A stretch of DNA of 64,000 nucleotides from Micromonospora parva (lineage in GTDB: Bacteria; Actinomycetota; Actinomycetes; Mycobacteriales; Micromonosporaceae), in contig NZ_JNZS01000026.1 of the NCBI RefSeq assembly GCF_000718515.1, forward strand, positions 1-64,000. Reading direction: 5' to 3'. The notes below the pieces were generated by a model, which was not told the origin of the DNA, searched no databases, and worked only from the letters and a program-made list of their open reading frames with translations. Each line of letters begins with the position of its first letter. The first letter of the stretch is position 1. Below, piece by piece: positions 54,037 to 63,872 of the stretch. Made by a program: the position numbers and the translations under genes.

Positions 54037-54256
54037 GCGGTGCGGGGTGCGGGCTCGCGGCGGCGTGAGTGCGGGGTGCAGGCGTGGGTGTGGGTGTGGG
54101 TGTGGGACGCCCGGGGCGTGAGTGCGGGGTGCGGGCGGGCGTGGGGTGCGAGGCGTGGGGTGTGGGGCGCGGGGGGCGTGTCCCGTGGGGCTGGTGGGAA
54201 GGGCGCCGGTTAGGGTGTCGAACACACGTACTGCTGACGGTTGGGGAGGGGGCGGC

Positions 54257-54784
54257 GTGCGCGTGCTCGGTGTCGACCCGGGTCTGACCCGGTGCGGGGT
54301 GGGTGTGGTCGAGGGTGTGCCCGGCCGGCCCTGCACCCTGGTCGCCTACTACGTGGTCTACACCGACCCGGCCGACGACCTGGCGCTGCGCCTGTTGCAC
54401 CTGGACCGGTCGCTGACCGAGTTGGTGGCCGAGCACCAACCGGAGAGCGTCGCCGTCGAGCGGGTGTTCAGCCAGCACAACGTCCGCACGGTGATGGGCA
54501 CCGCGCAGGCCAGCGGCATCGCCGTGCTGGCCGGGGCGCGGGCCGGGCTGCCGGTGCAGACGTACACCCCGAGCGAGGTGAAGGCGGCCGTGACCGGGTC
54601 CGGTCAGGCCGACAAGGCGCAGATGACCGCCATGGTGACCCGGCTGTTGCGGTTGGCCGAGCCGCCGAAGCCGGCCGACGCCGCCGATGCGCTGGCCCTG
54701 GCCATATGCCACGTGTGGCGCGGCGGGACCCGCTCCAAGCTGGCCGCCGCGGCCGACCGGGCACGACGAGGAGGAGCACGATGA
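54257..54784 (+). CDS. ruvC: Crossover junction endodeoxyribonuclease RuvC
   Basis: A 175-residue Holliday-junction resolvase of normal length. The acidic active site is visible as D7 (VLGVDPG), E68 (SVAVERVF) and the Asp pair in [26 protein letters not shown] precedes the GTG start. Its stop overlaps the ruvA start (ATGA). The gene restarts the conserved chromosomal run interrupted after yebC. Confidence 0.96.
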   Translation: MRVLGVDPGLTRCGVGVVEGVPGRPCTLVAYYVVYTDPADDLALRLLHLDRSLTELVAEHQPESVAVERVFSQHNVRTVMGTAQASGIAVLAGARAGLPVQTYTPSEVKAAVTGSGQADKAQMTAMVTRLLRLAEPPKPADAADALALAICHVWRGGTRSKLAAAADRARRGGAR

Positions 54785-55383
54785 TCGCCAGCGTGCGCGG
54801 CACGGTGACCGCGACGGGTCCGGACCAGGCCGTGATCGAGGTCGGTGGGGTCGGGCTCGCCGTGCACTGCGCCCCGGGGACCCTCGCGGAGCTGCGGGTC
54901 GGCCAGGTCGCCCGGCTCGCCACCAGCCTGATCGTGCGGGAAGACTCGCTGACCCTGTACGGCTTCGCCGACGACGACGCCAAGTCGCTGTTCGAGCTGT
55001 TGCAGACCGCCAGTGGGGTGGGCCCGCGACTGGCCCAGGCGGTGCTGGCGGTGCACACCCCGGACGCGGTCCGCAAGGCGATCGCCAACGCCGACACCGC
55101 CGCCCTGACCCGGGTGCCCGGTATCGGCAAGAAGGGCGCGGAACGCCTGGTGCTGGAGCTGCGCGACCGGATCGGCCCGGTGCCGATCGGCGCCGACGGG
55201 TCGGCCGGGGTGACCCGTGGCAGTTGGCCGGAGCAGGTCCGGCAGGCCCTGGTGGGGTTGGGTTGGACGGCCGGCCAGGCCGATCAGGCGGTGGCCGCGG
55301 TGGCGGAGTCGATCGAGGGTGAGACCCCGCCGGTGCCGGTGCTGCTCAAGCAGGCCATCCGGCTGCTGGGTCGGACCCGATGA
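54781..55383 (+). CDS. ruvA: Holliday junction DNA helicase subunit RuvA
   Basis: A 200-residue tetrameric junction-binding protein. N-terminal OB domain ([28 protein letters not shown]), helix-hairpin-helix pairs ([42 protein letters not shown]), acidic-pin region and C-terminal RuvB-binding domain. Co-translated with ruvC. Its TGA stop is the first three bases of a 59-bp repeat that lies between it and ruvB. Confidence 0.96.
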   Translation: MIASVRGTVTATGPDQAVIEVGGVGLAVHCAPGTLAELRVGQVARLATSLIVREDSLTLYGFADDDAKSLFELLQTASGVGPRLAQAVLAVHTPDAVRKAIANADTAALTRVPGIGKKGAERLVLELRDRIGPVPIGADGSAGVTRGSWPEQVRQALVGLGWTAGQADQAVAAVAESIEGETPPVPVLLKQAIRLLGRTR

Positions 55384-55498
55384 GCGCGAGGAGTGAGCCG
55401 GGTTTGCGAGCCCCGCAGTCGCGATTGAAGACGGCCCGATGAGCGCGAGGAGTGAGCCGGGTTTGCGAGCCCCGCAGTCGCGATTGAAGACGGCCCGA
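55381..55498 (+). repeat. Exact 59-bp tandem repeat, two copies, between ruvA and ruvB
   Basis: Copies at 55381-55439 and 55440-55498 are identical. Each begins TGAGCGCGAGGAGTGAGCCG, continues TTTGCGAGCCCCGCAGTCGC and ends GAAGACGGCCCGA. Copy 1 begins on the ruvA stop codon, and the last base of copy 2 is the A of the ruvB ATG. The pdxS-pdxT gap holds a related 60-bp copy; the first 20 bases are identical there. Confidence 0.92.
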
Positions 55499-56565
55499 TG
55501 AGCGAGACCGAGGGGCTCGTCTCGGCGTACGTCAACGACGCCGACCGGGACGCGGAGGCCACGGTACGGCCGAGGCGGTTGGCCGAGTTCATCGCCCAGG
55601 ACCGGGTCCGCGACCAGCTGGACCTGTTGTTGCAGGGCGCCATGCGGCGGGGTTCGCCGCCGGACCACATTCTGCTCTCCGGCCCACCCGGATTGGGTAA
55701 GACGAGTCTGGCCAACATCGTCGCCGCCGAGTTGGGCGCGGGCATCCGGGTGACCAGCGGTCCGGCGATCGAGCGGTCGGGTGATCTGGCGGCGATCCTG
55801 ACCAGCCTCGCCGAGGGCGACGTGCTCTTCATCGACGAGATCCACCGGATCGCGCGGCCGGCGGAGGAGTTGCTGTACAGCGCGATGGAGGACTTCCGGG
55901 TCGACGTGGTGGTGGGCAAGGGTCCGGGGGCGACGGCGATCCCACTGGACGTCGAGCCGTTCACCCTGGTCGGCGCGACGACCCGGTCGGGCCTGCTGAC
56001 CGGGCCGATGCGGGACCGGTTCGGTTTCGTCGCGCACCTCGACTTCTACTCGCCGGCGGATCTGGAGACGCTGCTGCACCGTTCGGCGCGGATCCTGGGG
56101 GTGCCGATCACCCCGGAGGGCGCGACCGAGATCGCCGGTCGGTCCCGGGGTACGCCGCGGATCGCCAACCGGTTGCTGCGCCGGGTCCGCGACTACGCCG
56201 AGGTCCGCGCGGACGGGGTGGTCGATCTCGACACGGCCCGCGCCGCCCTGATCGTGTACGACGTGGACGCGCTGGGCCTGGACCGGTTGGACCGGGCGGT
56301 GCTGACCGCGTTGGTCGACTCGTTCCGGGGTGGCCCGGTCGGGTTGTCCACCCTGGCGGTGGCGGTGGGGGAGCAGCCGGACACGGTCGAGGAGGTCTGC
56401 GAGCCGTTCCTGGTGCGGGCCGGGCTGTTGGCGCGTACGCCCAGGGGGCGGGTGGCGACCGAGGCCGCCTGGCGGCATCTGGGGCGCACACCACCGAATG
56501 GTACATTTGGTGTAGATAGTCCACCTGTGCCCGATCTGTTCTCGCTGGATGCCGAACAGCCGTGA
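55498..56565 (+). CDS. ruvB: Holliday junction DNA helicase subunit RuvB
   Basis: A 355-residue AAA+ branch-migration motor. Walker [10 protein letters not shown], Walker B FIDEIHR, sensor 1 VGATTRSG, arginine-finger region GPMRDRFG, and a C-terminal winged helix ([27 protein letters not shown]). Its start ATG is created at the end of the upstream repeat. No separate ribosome site is evident beyond the purine-rich GAAGACGG in the repeat. Confidence 0.96.
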   Translation: MSETEGLVSAYVNDADRDAEATVRPRRLAEFIAQDRVRDQLDLLLQGAMRRGSPPDHILLSGPPGLGKTSLANIVAAELGAGIRVTSGPAIERSGDLAAILTSLAEGDVLFIDEIHRIARPAEELLYSAMEDFRVDVVVGKGPGATAIPLDVEPFTLVGATTRSGLLTGPMRDRFGFVAHLDFYSPADLETLLHRSARILGVPITPEGATEIAGRSRGTPRIANRLLRRVRDYAEVRADGVVDLDTARAALIVYDVDALGLDRLDRAVLTALVDSFRGGPVGLSTLAVAVGEQPDTVEEVCEPFLVRAGLLARTPRGRVATEAAWRHLGRTPPNGTFGVDSPPVPDLFSLDAEQP

Positions 56566-56705
56566 TGTGAACGTGATCTGTGCCGCATTCGGCGTTCTCA
56601 GGTGCAGGGTTTAGACTTCGCCGCGGTCTGTACAGGACGTGAGAATCCGCCTCCGCTCCGGCACCCACGGTGCCGGGCAGGCGGCCAATGGGAAGGTCAG
56701 TAACC

Positions 56706-57044
56706 GTGCAATTGGCAGCAGCGGGTGGCGGGGCCGGCGGTTTCACGCCGATCCTGATGATCGCCCTGCTCTTCGGCGTCATGTACTTCATGATGATCCG
56801 ACCCCAGCAGAAGCGCCGCAAAGAGGCGGAGGCGATGCAGTCCAATCTCGGCCCCGGCGACGAGGTCGTGACCATCGGCGGGCTCTACGGCACGGTCACC
56901 GGCATCGAGGACGACACCGTCCTGATCGAGGTCGCCCCGGGCGTGCAGACCCGCTACGCCCGCCCGGCCATCGCGCGGGTGGTCACCCGCGCCGAGCTGC
57001 CGAGCGAACCGGTCACCGAGGACGCGGACACCGCCAAGGACTGA
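56706..57044 (+). CDS. yajC: Sec translocase accessory subunit YajC
   Basis: A 112-residue protein with one N-terminal membrane helix (PILMIALLFGVMYFMMIRP), the QQKRRKEAE cytoplasmic start, and the NLGPGDEVVTIGGLYGTVT domain typical of YajC. The GTG at 56706 follows GGGAAGGTCAG; an in-frame ATG at 56688 would add 6 residues. It works with SecD and SecF next to SecYEG, and its genes follow here in the usual order. Confidence 0.92.
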   Translation: MQLAAAGGGAGGFTPILMIALLFGVMYFMMIRPQQKRRKEAEAMQSNLGPGDEVVTIGGLYGTVTGIEDDTVLIEVAPGVQTRYARPAIARVVTRAELPSEPVTEDADTAKD

Positions 57045-57322
57045 CCCCTCCCCCCGGGAGCGGCGAGTCCGGCGTACGGCCGGTCGACCCGGCTTCCGGG
57101 TCGTCGCGCCCCGACGGGGCAGCGGGCGAGACGTGAAAACTGGATAGTTGGGTCGACGTCGGGCGTCGACACGTTCCGGTGGCCGTCGGCGTTCCGCGCC
57201 GGGGGGCCCGGTTCTCGTGTCGACATCTCGTCGACTCAAGGCAGACCCGTCGGGCGGGACCCCCGGCCCGACACCGCCGCCGCTGCGACAGCGGCGCGAC
57301 CGTACAGGGAGACAGGACAGCC

Positions 57323-59242
57323 GTGGCACCACCTCAGGGACAGATGCGCCCCGGGCGGCAGCTCGCCGTGCTCGGGTTCATCTTCGTGGTCCTCTATCTT
57401 TTGGTGTTCTTCGCCGGCGCCAGCGGCAGTTGGAAGGACCGGCTCGAGCCCAAGCTCGGCCTGGACCTCATCGGCGGCACGCGGGTGACACTGGAGGCGA
57501 CCAACAGCGTCGACGGCAAGCCCCCGACGGCGGAGAACCTCGAGGAGGCCCGCGAGATCATCGAGAGCCGGGTCAACGCGTTCGGCGTGGCCGAGGCCGA
57601 GGTGGTCACCGAGGGCAACCGCAACATCGTCATCTCCCTGCCCGGTGAGAACCGCAACCTCGACGACGTGGGCGAAGCCGCCGAGCTGCGCTTCCGCAAG
57701 GTGCTCAAGGCCGCCTCCGGCAGCGGTGTGGCCGAGGCGCCGCCCGCCGCCACGCCGACCCCGTCCGGCAGCGCCGCCCCGACCGGCAGCGCGACCCCGT
57801 CCGGCGCCGCGACCCCGACCCCCACGGGCAGCGCCTCGCCGAAGGTGACCTCGTCGCCCAGCGGTGGTCAGGGCGGGATGGCCCCGGCGTCGCCCAGTGC
57901 CACGCCGACTCCTTCCGCGTCCGCCTCGGCCTCGCCGAGCGCCGCCGCGCCCACCGCCAGTTCGGAGCCGGTGCCGGCCAGCGTGGAGGAGCAGCGCAAG
58001 GCCGTCGAGCAGAAGGTCGGCGCCGCCGCGTGGCAGGCCGCGAACGGGCTGCAGGCCCCGGCCGACCTGACCGCCGACCCGTCGCTGGCCGAGAAGCTCA
58101 AGCCGTTCGGCACGCTGTCTCCGCAGGAGGTCGCGGTGCTGCCGGCGCAGATGCAGTTCAACGTGCCGACGATCGGCTGCGCGCAGCTCGACCAGCGCCC
58201 CCCGGCGTCGATCTCCGACCCGAAGCAGCAGGTGGTCTCCTGCGAGGACGGCGCTTCGAAGTACCTGCTCGACCAGGCCAAGGTGCTGGGCACCGACGTC
58301 TCCGACGCCGATGCGGTGCTCGACCAGACCAACGCCTGGGTGGTCAGCCTGGACTTCACCGGCGACGGTCAGGGCAAGTGGACCTCGCTGACCCGTGAGG
58401 CGTTCAACAACGAGGGCCAGGCCTGTGACGCGACCGCGCTGGGCCAGGACGGCAAGTGCCGGGTCGCCGTGGTGCTGGACAACGAGATCGTGTCCTCCCC
58501 GGAGATCCAGGGTGTGCTCACCGGCAACTCGCAGATCACCGGCCAGTTCACCCAGAAGGACGCCAGCACCCTCGCCGGCCAGCTCCGCTACGGCGCGCTG
58601 CCGGTGACCTTCGAGCAGCAGGAGGCGCAGAACGTCACCGCCACCCTGGGCGCCAGCCACCTGCGCGCTGGTCTGCTCGCGGCCGGCATCGGCATGCTGC
58701 TGGTCATCATCTACGCGTTCTTCTACTACCGGCTGCTCGGCTCGGTCATCTTCCTGAGCCTGATCCTCTCCGCGCTGCTGGTCTTCGGCGCGCTGGTGGT
58801 GCTCGGCCGGCAGATCGGCTTCACGCTCACCCTCGCCGGCATCGCCGGCATGATCGTCTCGCTCGGTGTGGCGGCGGACTCGTTCGTCATCTACTTCGAA
58901 CGATTGAAGGACGAGATCCGGGAGGGGCGCAGCCCGCGGAGCGCGGTGCCGCGTGCCTGGATCCGGGCCCGTCGCACGATCATCTCGGCCAACGCGATCA
59001 CCCTGCTCTCGGCGGTGGTGCTCTACGTGGTCTCGGTCGGCACGGTCAAGGGCTTCGCGTTCGCGCTCGGCCTGGCCACCGTTCTGGACCTGGTGGTGGT
59101 GTTCCTCTTCCGTCACCCGATCATGACGATGTTCGCCCGGACCCGGGCGTTCCTGTCCCCGCGGGTCAGCGGTCTGGGCCGGGCGCTTCCGGCCCGCAAC
59201 CAGCCGACTCAGCCCCGCAACCCGCGCGCCAAGGAGGCCTGA
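57323..59242 (+). CDS. secD: Protein translocase subunit SecD
   Basis: A 639-residue RND-type membrane protein. A first membrane helix (LAVLGFIFVVLYLLVFFAG), conserved LGLDLIGGTRVTLEA, the large periplasmic P1 region, and a C-terminal block of five helices (AGLLAAGIGMLLVIIYAFFYYRLLG onward) are seen. Between about residues 135 and 215 there is a long insert rich in Pro, Ser, Thr and Ala (simple-sequence-like), which makes the protein longer than many SecD. The GTG start follows GGAGACAGGACAGCC. Uses proton motive force to help pull secreted proteins through SecYEG. Confidence 0.94.
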   Translation: MAPPQGQMRPGRQLAVLGFIFVVLYLLVFFAGASGSWKDRLEPKLGLDLIGGTRVTLEATNSVDGKPPTAENLEEAREIIESRVNAFGVAEAEVVTEGNRNIVISLPGENRNLDDVGEAAELRFRKVLKAASGSGVAEAPPAATPTPSGSAAPTGSATPSGAATPTPTGSASPKVTSSPSGGQGGMAPASPSATPTPSASASASPSAAAPTASSEPVPASVEEQRKAVEQKVGAAAWQAANGLQAPADLTADPSLAEKLKPFGTLSPQEVAVLPAQMQFNVPTIGCAQLDQRPPASISDPKQQVVSCEDGASKYLLDQAKVLGTDVSDADAVLDQTNAWVVSLDFTGDGQGKWTSLTREAFNNEGQACDATALGQDGKCRVAVVLDNEIVSSPEIQGVLTGNSQITGQFTQKDASTLAGQLRYGALPVTFEQQEAQNVTATLGASHLRAGLLAAGIGMLLVIIYAFFYYRLLGSVIFLSLILSALLVFGALVVLGRQIGFTLTLAGIAGMIVSLGVAADSFVIYFERLKDEIREGRSPRSAVPRAWIRARRTIISANAITLLSAVVLYVVSVGTVKGFAFALGLATVLDLVVVFLFRHPIMTMFARTRAFLSPRVSGLGRALPARNQPTQPRNPRAKEA

Positions 59243-59243
59243 G

Positions 59244-60440
59244 ATGGCTGAAAACGGTCTGGCGAGCCGCCTCTACAACGGCGAGGCCGGTCTCAACATC
59301 GTCGGCCGGCGCAAGCTCTGGTTCGGCGTCGCCGGGGTTCTGATCCTGATCGCGATCCTCAGCTTCTCGATCCGCGGGTTCAGCCTGGGCATCGAGTTCG
59401 CCGGCGGCAACTCGTTCCAGGTGCCGGCCAGCGTCGGCACCCTGGACGACGCCGAGCGGGAGGTCAACTCGGCCCTGGCCGCCGAGAACACCGGTGTCAC
59501 GGTGGCGACCACGCAGAAGGTCGGCGGCCCGGGCGGCGACTCGTACGAGCTGCGCACGCCGCAGCTCACCGCCGAGCAGGCCACCGCGGTCAAGGCCCAG
59601 ATCGCCGAGGACCTCGGCATCAACGCCGACCAGATCAGCAGCAACCAGGTCAGTGAGGCGTGGGGCAGCCAGGTCACCGAGCGGGCCGTGCTCGGTCTGG
59701 TCATCTTCATCGCGCTGGTGATGGTCTACCTGATCCTGCGCTTCGAGTGGCGGATGGCCGTGGCCGCGGTCGCCTCGCTGATCACGAACCTGATCCTCAC
59801 CGCCGGCATCTACTCGCTTGTCGGTTTCGAGGTCACCCCGTCGACGATCATCGGTTTCCTCACCATCCTGGGCTTCGCGCTCTACGACGTGGTGGTGGTC
59901 TTCGACAAGGTCCAGGAGAACACCCGGGGCATCACCGCCAACAACAACCAGACGTACGGCGAGGCGTCCAACCTGGCTATCAACCAGAGCCTGATGCGGT
60001 CGTTGAACACCTCCGTCGTCGCTCTGCTGCCGGTCGGCGGTCTGCTCTTCATCGGTGCCGGCCTGCTCGGCGCCGGCACGTTGAAGGACCTCGGTCTGGT
60101 GCTGTTCGTCGGTATGGCGGTGGCGTTCCTGACCTCCATCCTGGTGGCCACCCCGCTGCTGGCGCTGCTGAAGAACTACGACCCGCGGATCCAGGCGCAC
60201 AACAAGCGCGTCCTGAGCCGGCGGGGCGCTGTCGCCCGCGGCGAGGTCCCCGGTAAGGGCGCCGCGAGCCCGGCCGCCCAGGCCGTCGCGTCCGACGAGC
60301 CGGTCGACCAGGACGCCGCCGCGCTGGCCGGTGCCGCCCCCAAGGTGGGCGCTCGGCCGGCGGGCAAGCGCCCGACCGGTGCCCGGGGCGGTCGCCCGGG
60401 TGGCGGCGGCAACCGGCCGGGTGGCGCCAAGCGGCGCTGA
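59244..60440 (+). CDS. secF: Protein translocase subunit SecF
   Basis: A 398-residue partner of SecD with the conserved SIRGFSLGIEFAGGNSFQVP block, about six helices, and LTSILVATPLLALLK near the end. The C-terminal 85 residues are a basic Gly/Pro/Arg-rich tail (RPTGARGGRPGGGGNRPGGAKRR), probably cytoplasmic and disordered. Starts 1 bp after the secD stop, with the ribosome site AAGGAGGCC inside secD. Confidence 0.94.
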   Translation: MAENGLASRLYNGEAGLNIVGRRKLWFGVAGVLILIAILSFSIRGFSLGIEFAGGNSFQVPASVGTLDDAEREVNSALAAENTGVTVATTQKVGGPGGDSYELRTPQLTAEQATAVKAQIAEDLGINADQISSNQVSEAWGSQVTERAVLGLVIFIALVMVYLILRFEWRMAVAAVASLITNLILTAGIYSLVGFEVTPSTIIGFLTILGFALYDVVVVFDKVQENTRGITANNNQTYGEASNLAINQSLMRSLNTSVVALLPVGGLLFIGAGLLGAGTLKDLGLVLFVGMAVAFLTSILVATPLLALLKNYDPRIQAHNKRVLSRRGAVARGEVPGKGAASPAAQAVASDEPVDQDAAALAGAAPKVGARPAGKRPTGARGGRPGGGGNRPGGAKRR

Positions 60441-60457
60441 CCCGACAGGAAACACCC

Positions 60458-60493
60458 GAACGGCGTCCGGCATGCTGTTGCCGGACGCCGTTC
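60458..60493 (+). terminator. Perfect hairpin between secF and apt
   Basis: GAACGGCGTCCGGCA (60458-60472) and TGCCGGACGCCGTTC (60479-60493) form a perfect 15-bp stem with a 6-nt loop, 18 bases after the secF stop. No T-run follows. It probably terminates or attenuates the sec transcript before apt. Confidence 0.75.
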
Positions 60494-60518
60494 GTCGTCG
60501 AAGGAGAGCGAAACAGCC

Positions 60519-61085
60519 GTGACGGAGACCCACAGCACCGCAGCGCGCGGGGACAGTGGCCCGGAGGCCGCCCGACTGGTCGCCAGCCGGGTGCTGGACG
60601 TGCCCGACTTTCCCAAGCCGGGCGTCTTGTTCAAGGACCTGATGCCACTGTTCGCCGACGGCAAGGTCTTCCGTGAGGTGATCGACGGGATCGTCTCGTA
60701 CCACGGGCGGGAAGCCTTCGACGTGGTGGTCGGCATCGAGGCGCGTGGGTTCGTGGTCGCGGCGGCCATCGCGTACGCGACGGGGGTGGGCGTGGTGCCG
60801 GTACGCAAGGCCGGCAAGCTGCCCCGCCCCGCGCACTCGGTCTCCTACGCGCTGGAGTACGGCGAGGCGACGTTGGAAGTGCACGAGGACGCCTTCACCG
60901 CCGGGCACCGGGTGTTGGTGGTCGACGACGTGCTGGCCACCGGTGGCACCGCCGAGGCGACGCTGGACCTGGTCGAGCGGGCCGGTGGGACCGTCGCCGG
61001 CTTCACCGTGCTGCTGGAGCTCGGTTTCCTGGGTGGACGTGAGCGACTGGCGCCGCGTCCCGTCCACGCCCTGTTGACTGTTTGA
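60519..61085 (+). CDS. apt: Adenine phosphoribosyltransferase
   Basis: A 188-residue salvage enzyme that makes AMP from adenine and PRPP. The PRPP-binding signature VLVVDDVLATGGTA (near residues 131-144) and the N-terminal PDFPKPGVLFKDLMPL are intact. The GTG start follows GAAGGAGAGCG. It sits before relA as in other actinobacteria. Confidence 0.95.
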   Translation: MTETHSTAARGDSGPEAARLVASRVLDVPDFPKPGVLFKDLMPLFADGKVFREVIDGIVSYHGREAFDVVVGIEARGFVVAAAIAYATGVGVVPVRKAGKLPRPAHSVSYALEYGEATLEVHEDAFTAGHRVLVVDDVLATGGTAEATLDLVERAGGTVAGFTVLLELGFLGGRERLAPRPVHALLTV

Positions 61086-61282
61086 GCCGGTCGGTACCCG
61101 GCTGACCGTTTGATCCCGGACCTGTCGGATGGACCCGGCGCCGACCGTCCGGCGGAGCGGCAGGGGACCGTCCGTGCGGGTAGCATTGCCCTTTGCTGAC
61201 GCCGGCGGTACCCCGTCCGGCGGGCGAGACCAGGTCGGCCGATCTTCGGCCGGCGTGTTTCCGGCGAGCGGTGAGGAGGCCG

Positions 61283-63805
61283 GTGTCCCACGATGTCGTC
61301 CCTCCGGCGGAGGGCACGGTGCACCCGACAGGCGACGCTGACGGCTCGGTGACTGACCGGACAGGCGACGCGCCGGCCCGGGTGACGGGCACCGGCAACG
61401 GCTCCGGCAGGGCTTCCGGCGAGAGCCCGGTGCGTCCGACCAGCGGCCCGCCGAGCGCCGAGGCGTCTCCCGGCGCCGACGGTGTCGTGGTGCCGTTCCC
61501 GAGCGACGCCGGCATCGACCCGTCGCCCAGCGGTGGCTTCGGGCTGTCCAACGCGCCCACCGGCCGGCGGGTCCGGGCCCGGCTGGCCCGGTTCAACGCG
61601 CCCTGGCAGACCTCTCAGGTCAGCGAGGTGCTGGAGCCGCTCATCGCGAGCCACCGGGACAACCACCCCAAGGCGGACGCCCGGCTGCTCCAGCGCGCCT
61701 TCGACACGGCCGCCCGGTGGCACTCCGGGCAGTACCGCAAGTCCGGTGACCCGTACATCACCCACCCCCTCGCCGTGGCGACGATCCTCGGCAACCTGGG
61801 GATGGACACCACCACCCTGGTCGCCGCGCTGCTGCACGACACCATCGAGGACACCGAGTACACCCTCGACCAGATGCGCGCCGACTTCGGCGGCGAGGTC
61901 GCCCTGCTGGTCGACGGCGTCACCAAGCTCGACAAGGTCAAGCTGGGCGACGCGGCCAAGGCCGAGACGATCCGCAAGATGGTCGTGGCGATGGCCAAGG
62001 ACCCGCGGGTGCTGGTGATCAAGCTGGCCGACCGGCTGCACAACATGCGTACCCTGACCTTCCTGCCCCGCCCCAAGCAGGAGCAGAAGGCCAAGGAGAC
62101 GCTGGAGATCCTCGCGCCGCTGGCGCACCGGCTCGGTATGAACACGATCAAGTGGGAGCTGGAGGATCTGTCCTTCGGCACGCTCTTCCCGAAGCGCTAC
62201 GAGGAGATCAACCGGCTGATCGGGGAGCACCAGCCGCAGCGCGAGGCGTTGCTGCGGCAGGTGACGCAGAAGGTGCAGACCGACCTGAAGGCCGCCAAGA
62301 TCAAGGCGGAGACGACAGGTCGGCCGAAGCACCTCTACTCGATCTACCAGAAGATGATCGTGCGGGGTCGCGACTTCAACGACATCTACGACCTGGTCGG
62401 TGTGCGCATCCTGGTCGACACGGTTCGCGACTGCTACGCGGCGCTGGGGGTCATCCACGCCAACTGGCAGCCGGTGCCGGGCCGGTTCAAGGACTACATC
62501 GCGATGCCCAAGTTCAACATGTACCAGTCGTTGCACACGACTGTCATCGGGCCCACCGGCAAGCCGGTGGAGATGCAGATCCGCACGTACGCGATGCACC
62601 GCACCGCCGAGTTCGGCATCGCCGCGCACTGGAAGTACAAGGAGCACAAGGGCACCCAGATTGTCGGCCCGCCGGCGCACATCGACGAGATGACCTGGCT
62701 GCGGCAGCTGCTGGACTGGCAGCGGGAGGCGGCCGACCCGAGCGAGTTCCTGGACGCGCTGCGCTTCGACCTGTCCAGCCAGGAGGTGTACGTCTTCACC
62801 CCCAAGGGTGACGTCATCCCGCTGCCGACCGGTTCGACACCGGTGGACTTCGCGTACGCGGTGCACACCGAGGTGGGGCACAAGTGCATCGGGGCGCGGG
62901 TCAACGGCAAGCTGGTGCCGCTGGAGTCGACGCTGTCCAACGGCGACGTGATCGAGATCTTCACGTCGAAGTCCGAGACGGCCGGCCCCACGCAGGACTG
63001 GCTGGGCTTCGTCAAGAGCCCGCGCGCCCGGACGAAGATCCGGCAGTACTTCAACAAGGAGCGGCGCGAGGAGGCGATCGAGGCCGGCAAGGACGCGATC
63101 GTCAAGGCGATGCGCAAGCAGGGCATGCCGTTGCAGCGGATGCTCACCTCCGACGCGCTCATGTCGATCGCCCGCGACCTGCACCTGGCCGACGTGGCCT
63201 CGCTGTACGCGGCGGTCGGCGACAGCCAGGTCTCCGCGCAGTCGGTGGTGCAGAAGCTGATGGCCGCGTACGGCGGCGAGGAGGGTGCGGCGGAGGACAT
63301 CGCCGAGACCGCCGTCGCCACCCGGCCGCCGCGCAGCCGGCAGAGCAGCAGTGACCCGGGCGTGGTGGTCCGGGGCGTCAGCGACGTCTGGATCAAGCTG
63401 GCCCGGTGCTGCACCCCCGTGCCTCCGGACTCGGTGTTCGGCTTCGTCACCCGCTCCGGCGGGGTGAGCGTGCACCGCGACGACTGCGCCAACGCCGAGG
63501 ACCTGCGCGCGCAGAGCGAGCGGGTGGTCGAGGTGAGTTGGAAGCTCACCTCCGCCTCGACGTTCCTGGTCGCCATCCAGGTCGAGGCGTTGGACCGGCA
63601 CAAGCTGCTGGCCGACGTCACCCGGGTGCTCTCCGACGAGCGGGTCAACATCCTCTCCGCCACCGTCACCACCACCCGTGACCGGGTGGCGGTGAGCCGG
63701 TTCAGCTTCGAGATGGCCGACCCGAAGCACCTGGGCCACCTGCTGGCCACGGTCCGCAAGGTCGACGGCGTCTTCGACGCCTACCGGGTCACCTCGGGCG
63801 CCTGA
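61283..63805 (+). CDS. relA: Bifunctional (p)ppGpp synthetase/hydrolase (RSH family)
   Basis: An 840-residue stringent-response enzyme. Order: a disordered N-terminal extension of about 95 residues, HD hydrolase domain (HDTIEDTE near residue 185; [13 protein letters not shown]), synthetase domain ([20 protein letters not shown]...[21 protein letters not shown]), TGS domain ([27 protein letters not shown]), a zinc-finger-type Cys pair ([10 protein letters not shown]) and a C-terminal ACT domain. The intact HD motif argues for both synthesis and hydrolysis. GAGGAGGCC precedes the GTG at 61283. Confidence 0.95.
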   Translation: MSHDVVPPAEGTVHPTGDADGSVTDRTGDAPARVTGTGNGSGRASGESPVRPTSGPPSAEASPGADGVVVPFPSDAGIDPSPSGGFGLSNAPTGRRVRARLARFNAPWQTSQVSEVLEPLIASHRDNHPKADARLLQRAFDTAARWHSGQYRKSGDPYITHPLAVATILGNLGMDTTTLVAALLHDTIEDTEYTLDQMRADFGGEVALLVDGVTKLDKVKLGDAAKAETIRKMVVAMAKDPRVLVIKLADRLHNMRTLTFLPRPKQEQKAKETLEILAPLAHRLGMNTIKWELEDLSFGTLFPKRYEEINRLIGEHQPQREALLRQVTQKVQTDLKAAKIKAETTGRPKHLYSIYQKMIVRGRDFNDIYDLVGVRILVDTVRDCYAALGVIHANWQPVPGRFKDYIAMPKFNMYQSLHTTVIGPTGKPVEMQIRTYAMHRTAEFGIAAHWKYKEHKGTQIVGPPAHIDEMTWLRQLLDWQREAADPSEFLDALRFDLSSQEVYVFTPKGDVIPLPTGSTPVDFAYAVHTEVGHKCIGARVNGKLVPLESTLSNGDVIEIFTSKSETAGPTQDWLGFVKSPRARTKIRQYFNKERREEAIEAGKDAIVKAMRKQGMPLQRMLTSDALMSIARDLHLADVASLYAAVGDSQVSAQSVVQKLMAAYGGEEGAAEDIAETAVATRPPRSRQSSSDPGVVVRGVSDVWIKLARCCTPVPPDSVFGFVTRSGGVSVHRDDCANAEDLRAQSERVVEVSWKLTSASTFLVAIQVEALDRHKLLADVTRVLSDERVNILSATVTTTRDRVAVSRFSFEMADPKHLGHLLATVRKVDGVFDAYRVTSGA

Positions 63806-63823
63806 CGCCGTACCCCGAACACG

Positions 63824-63856
63824 ACAGCGCCCGCCGGCTCAGCCGGCGGGCGCTGT
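63824..63856. terminator. Bidirectional hairpin terminator
   Basis: ACAGCGCCCGCCGGCT (63824-63839) and AGCCGGCGGGCGCTGT (63841-63856) are perfect 16-nt complements around a single C; the real loop will be 5-7 nt. It lies between the convergent relA and ppiB genes. Confidence 0.85.
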
Positions 63857-63872
63857 GTCGTCTGCGCGGGTG

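Larger units (their letters stand above)
53517..54256. repeat. Gene-free 740-bp region rich in short tandem repeats
   Basis: From left to right: about 140 bp with no feature; about 53655-53825, a long array of GCCGN/GCGCC pentamers (GCCGT, GCCGC, GCCGG units); a palindrome at 53829-53905; about 53988-54036, six exact GGCGCGT heptamers; about 54080-54110, GGGTGT hexamers; then G-rich sequence up to the ruvC ribosome site. Apparent reading frames across it are low-complexity Arg/Ala/Gly strings and not credible genes. Confidence 0.85.

Noticed and set aside
52720..54336. Possible long N-terminal extension of the PucR regulator through the repeat region
   Set aside because: The extended translation consists of antisense bdhA sequence and repeat-derived Arg/Pro/His strings; the regulator has a sensible start at 52719.
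57045..57322. Possible small gene in the yajC-secD gap
   Set aside because: The 278-bp gap has only a frame-open extension of secD and several short GTCGAC-rich inverted repeats; no start with a ribosome site and no coding signature stand out.
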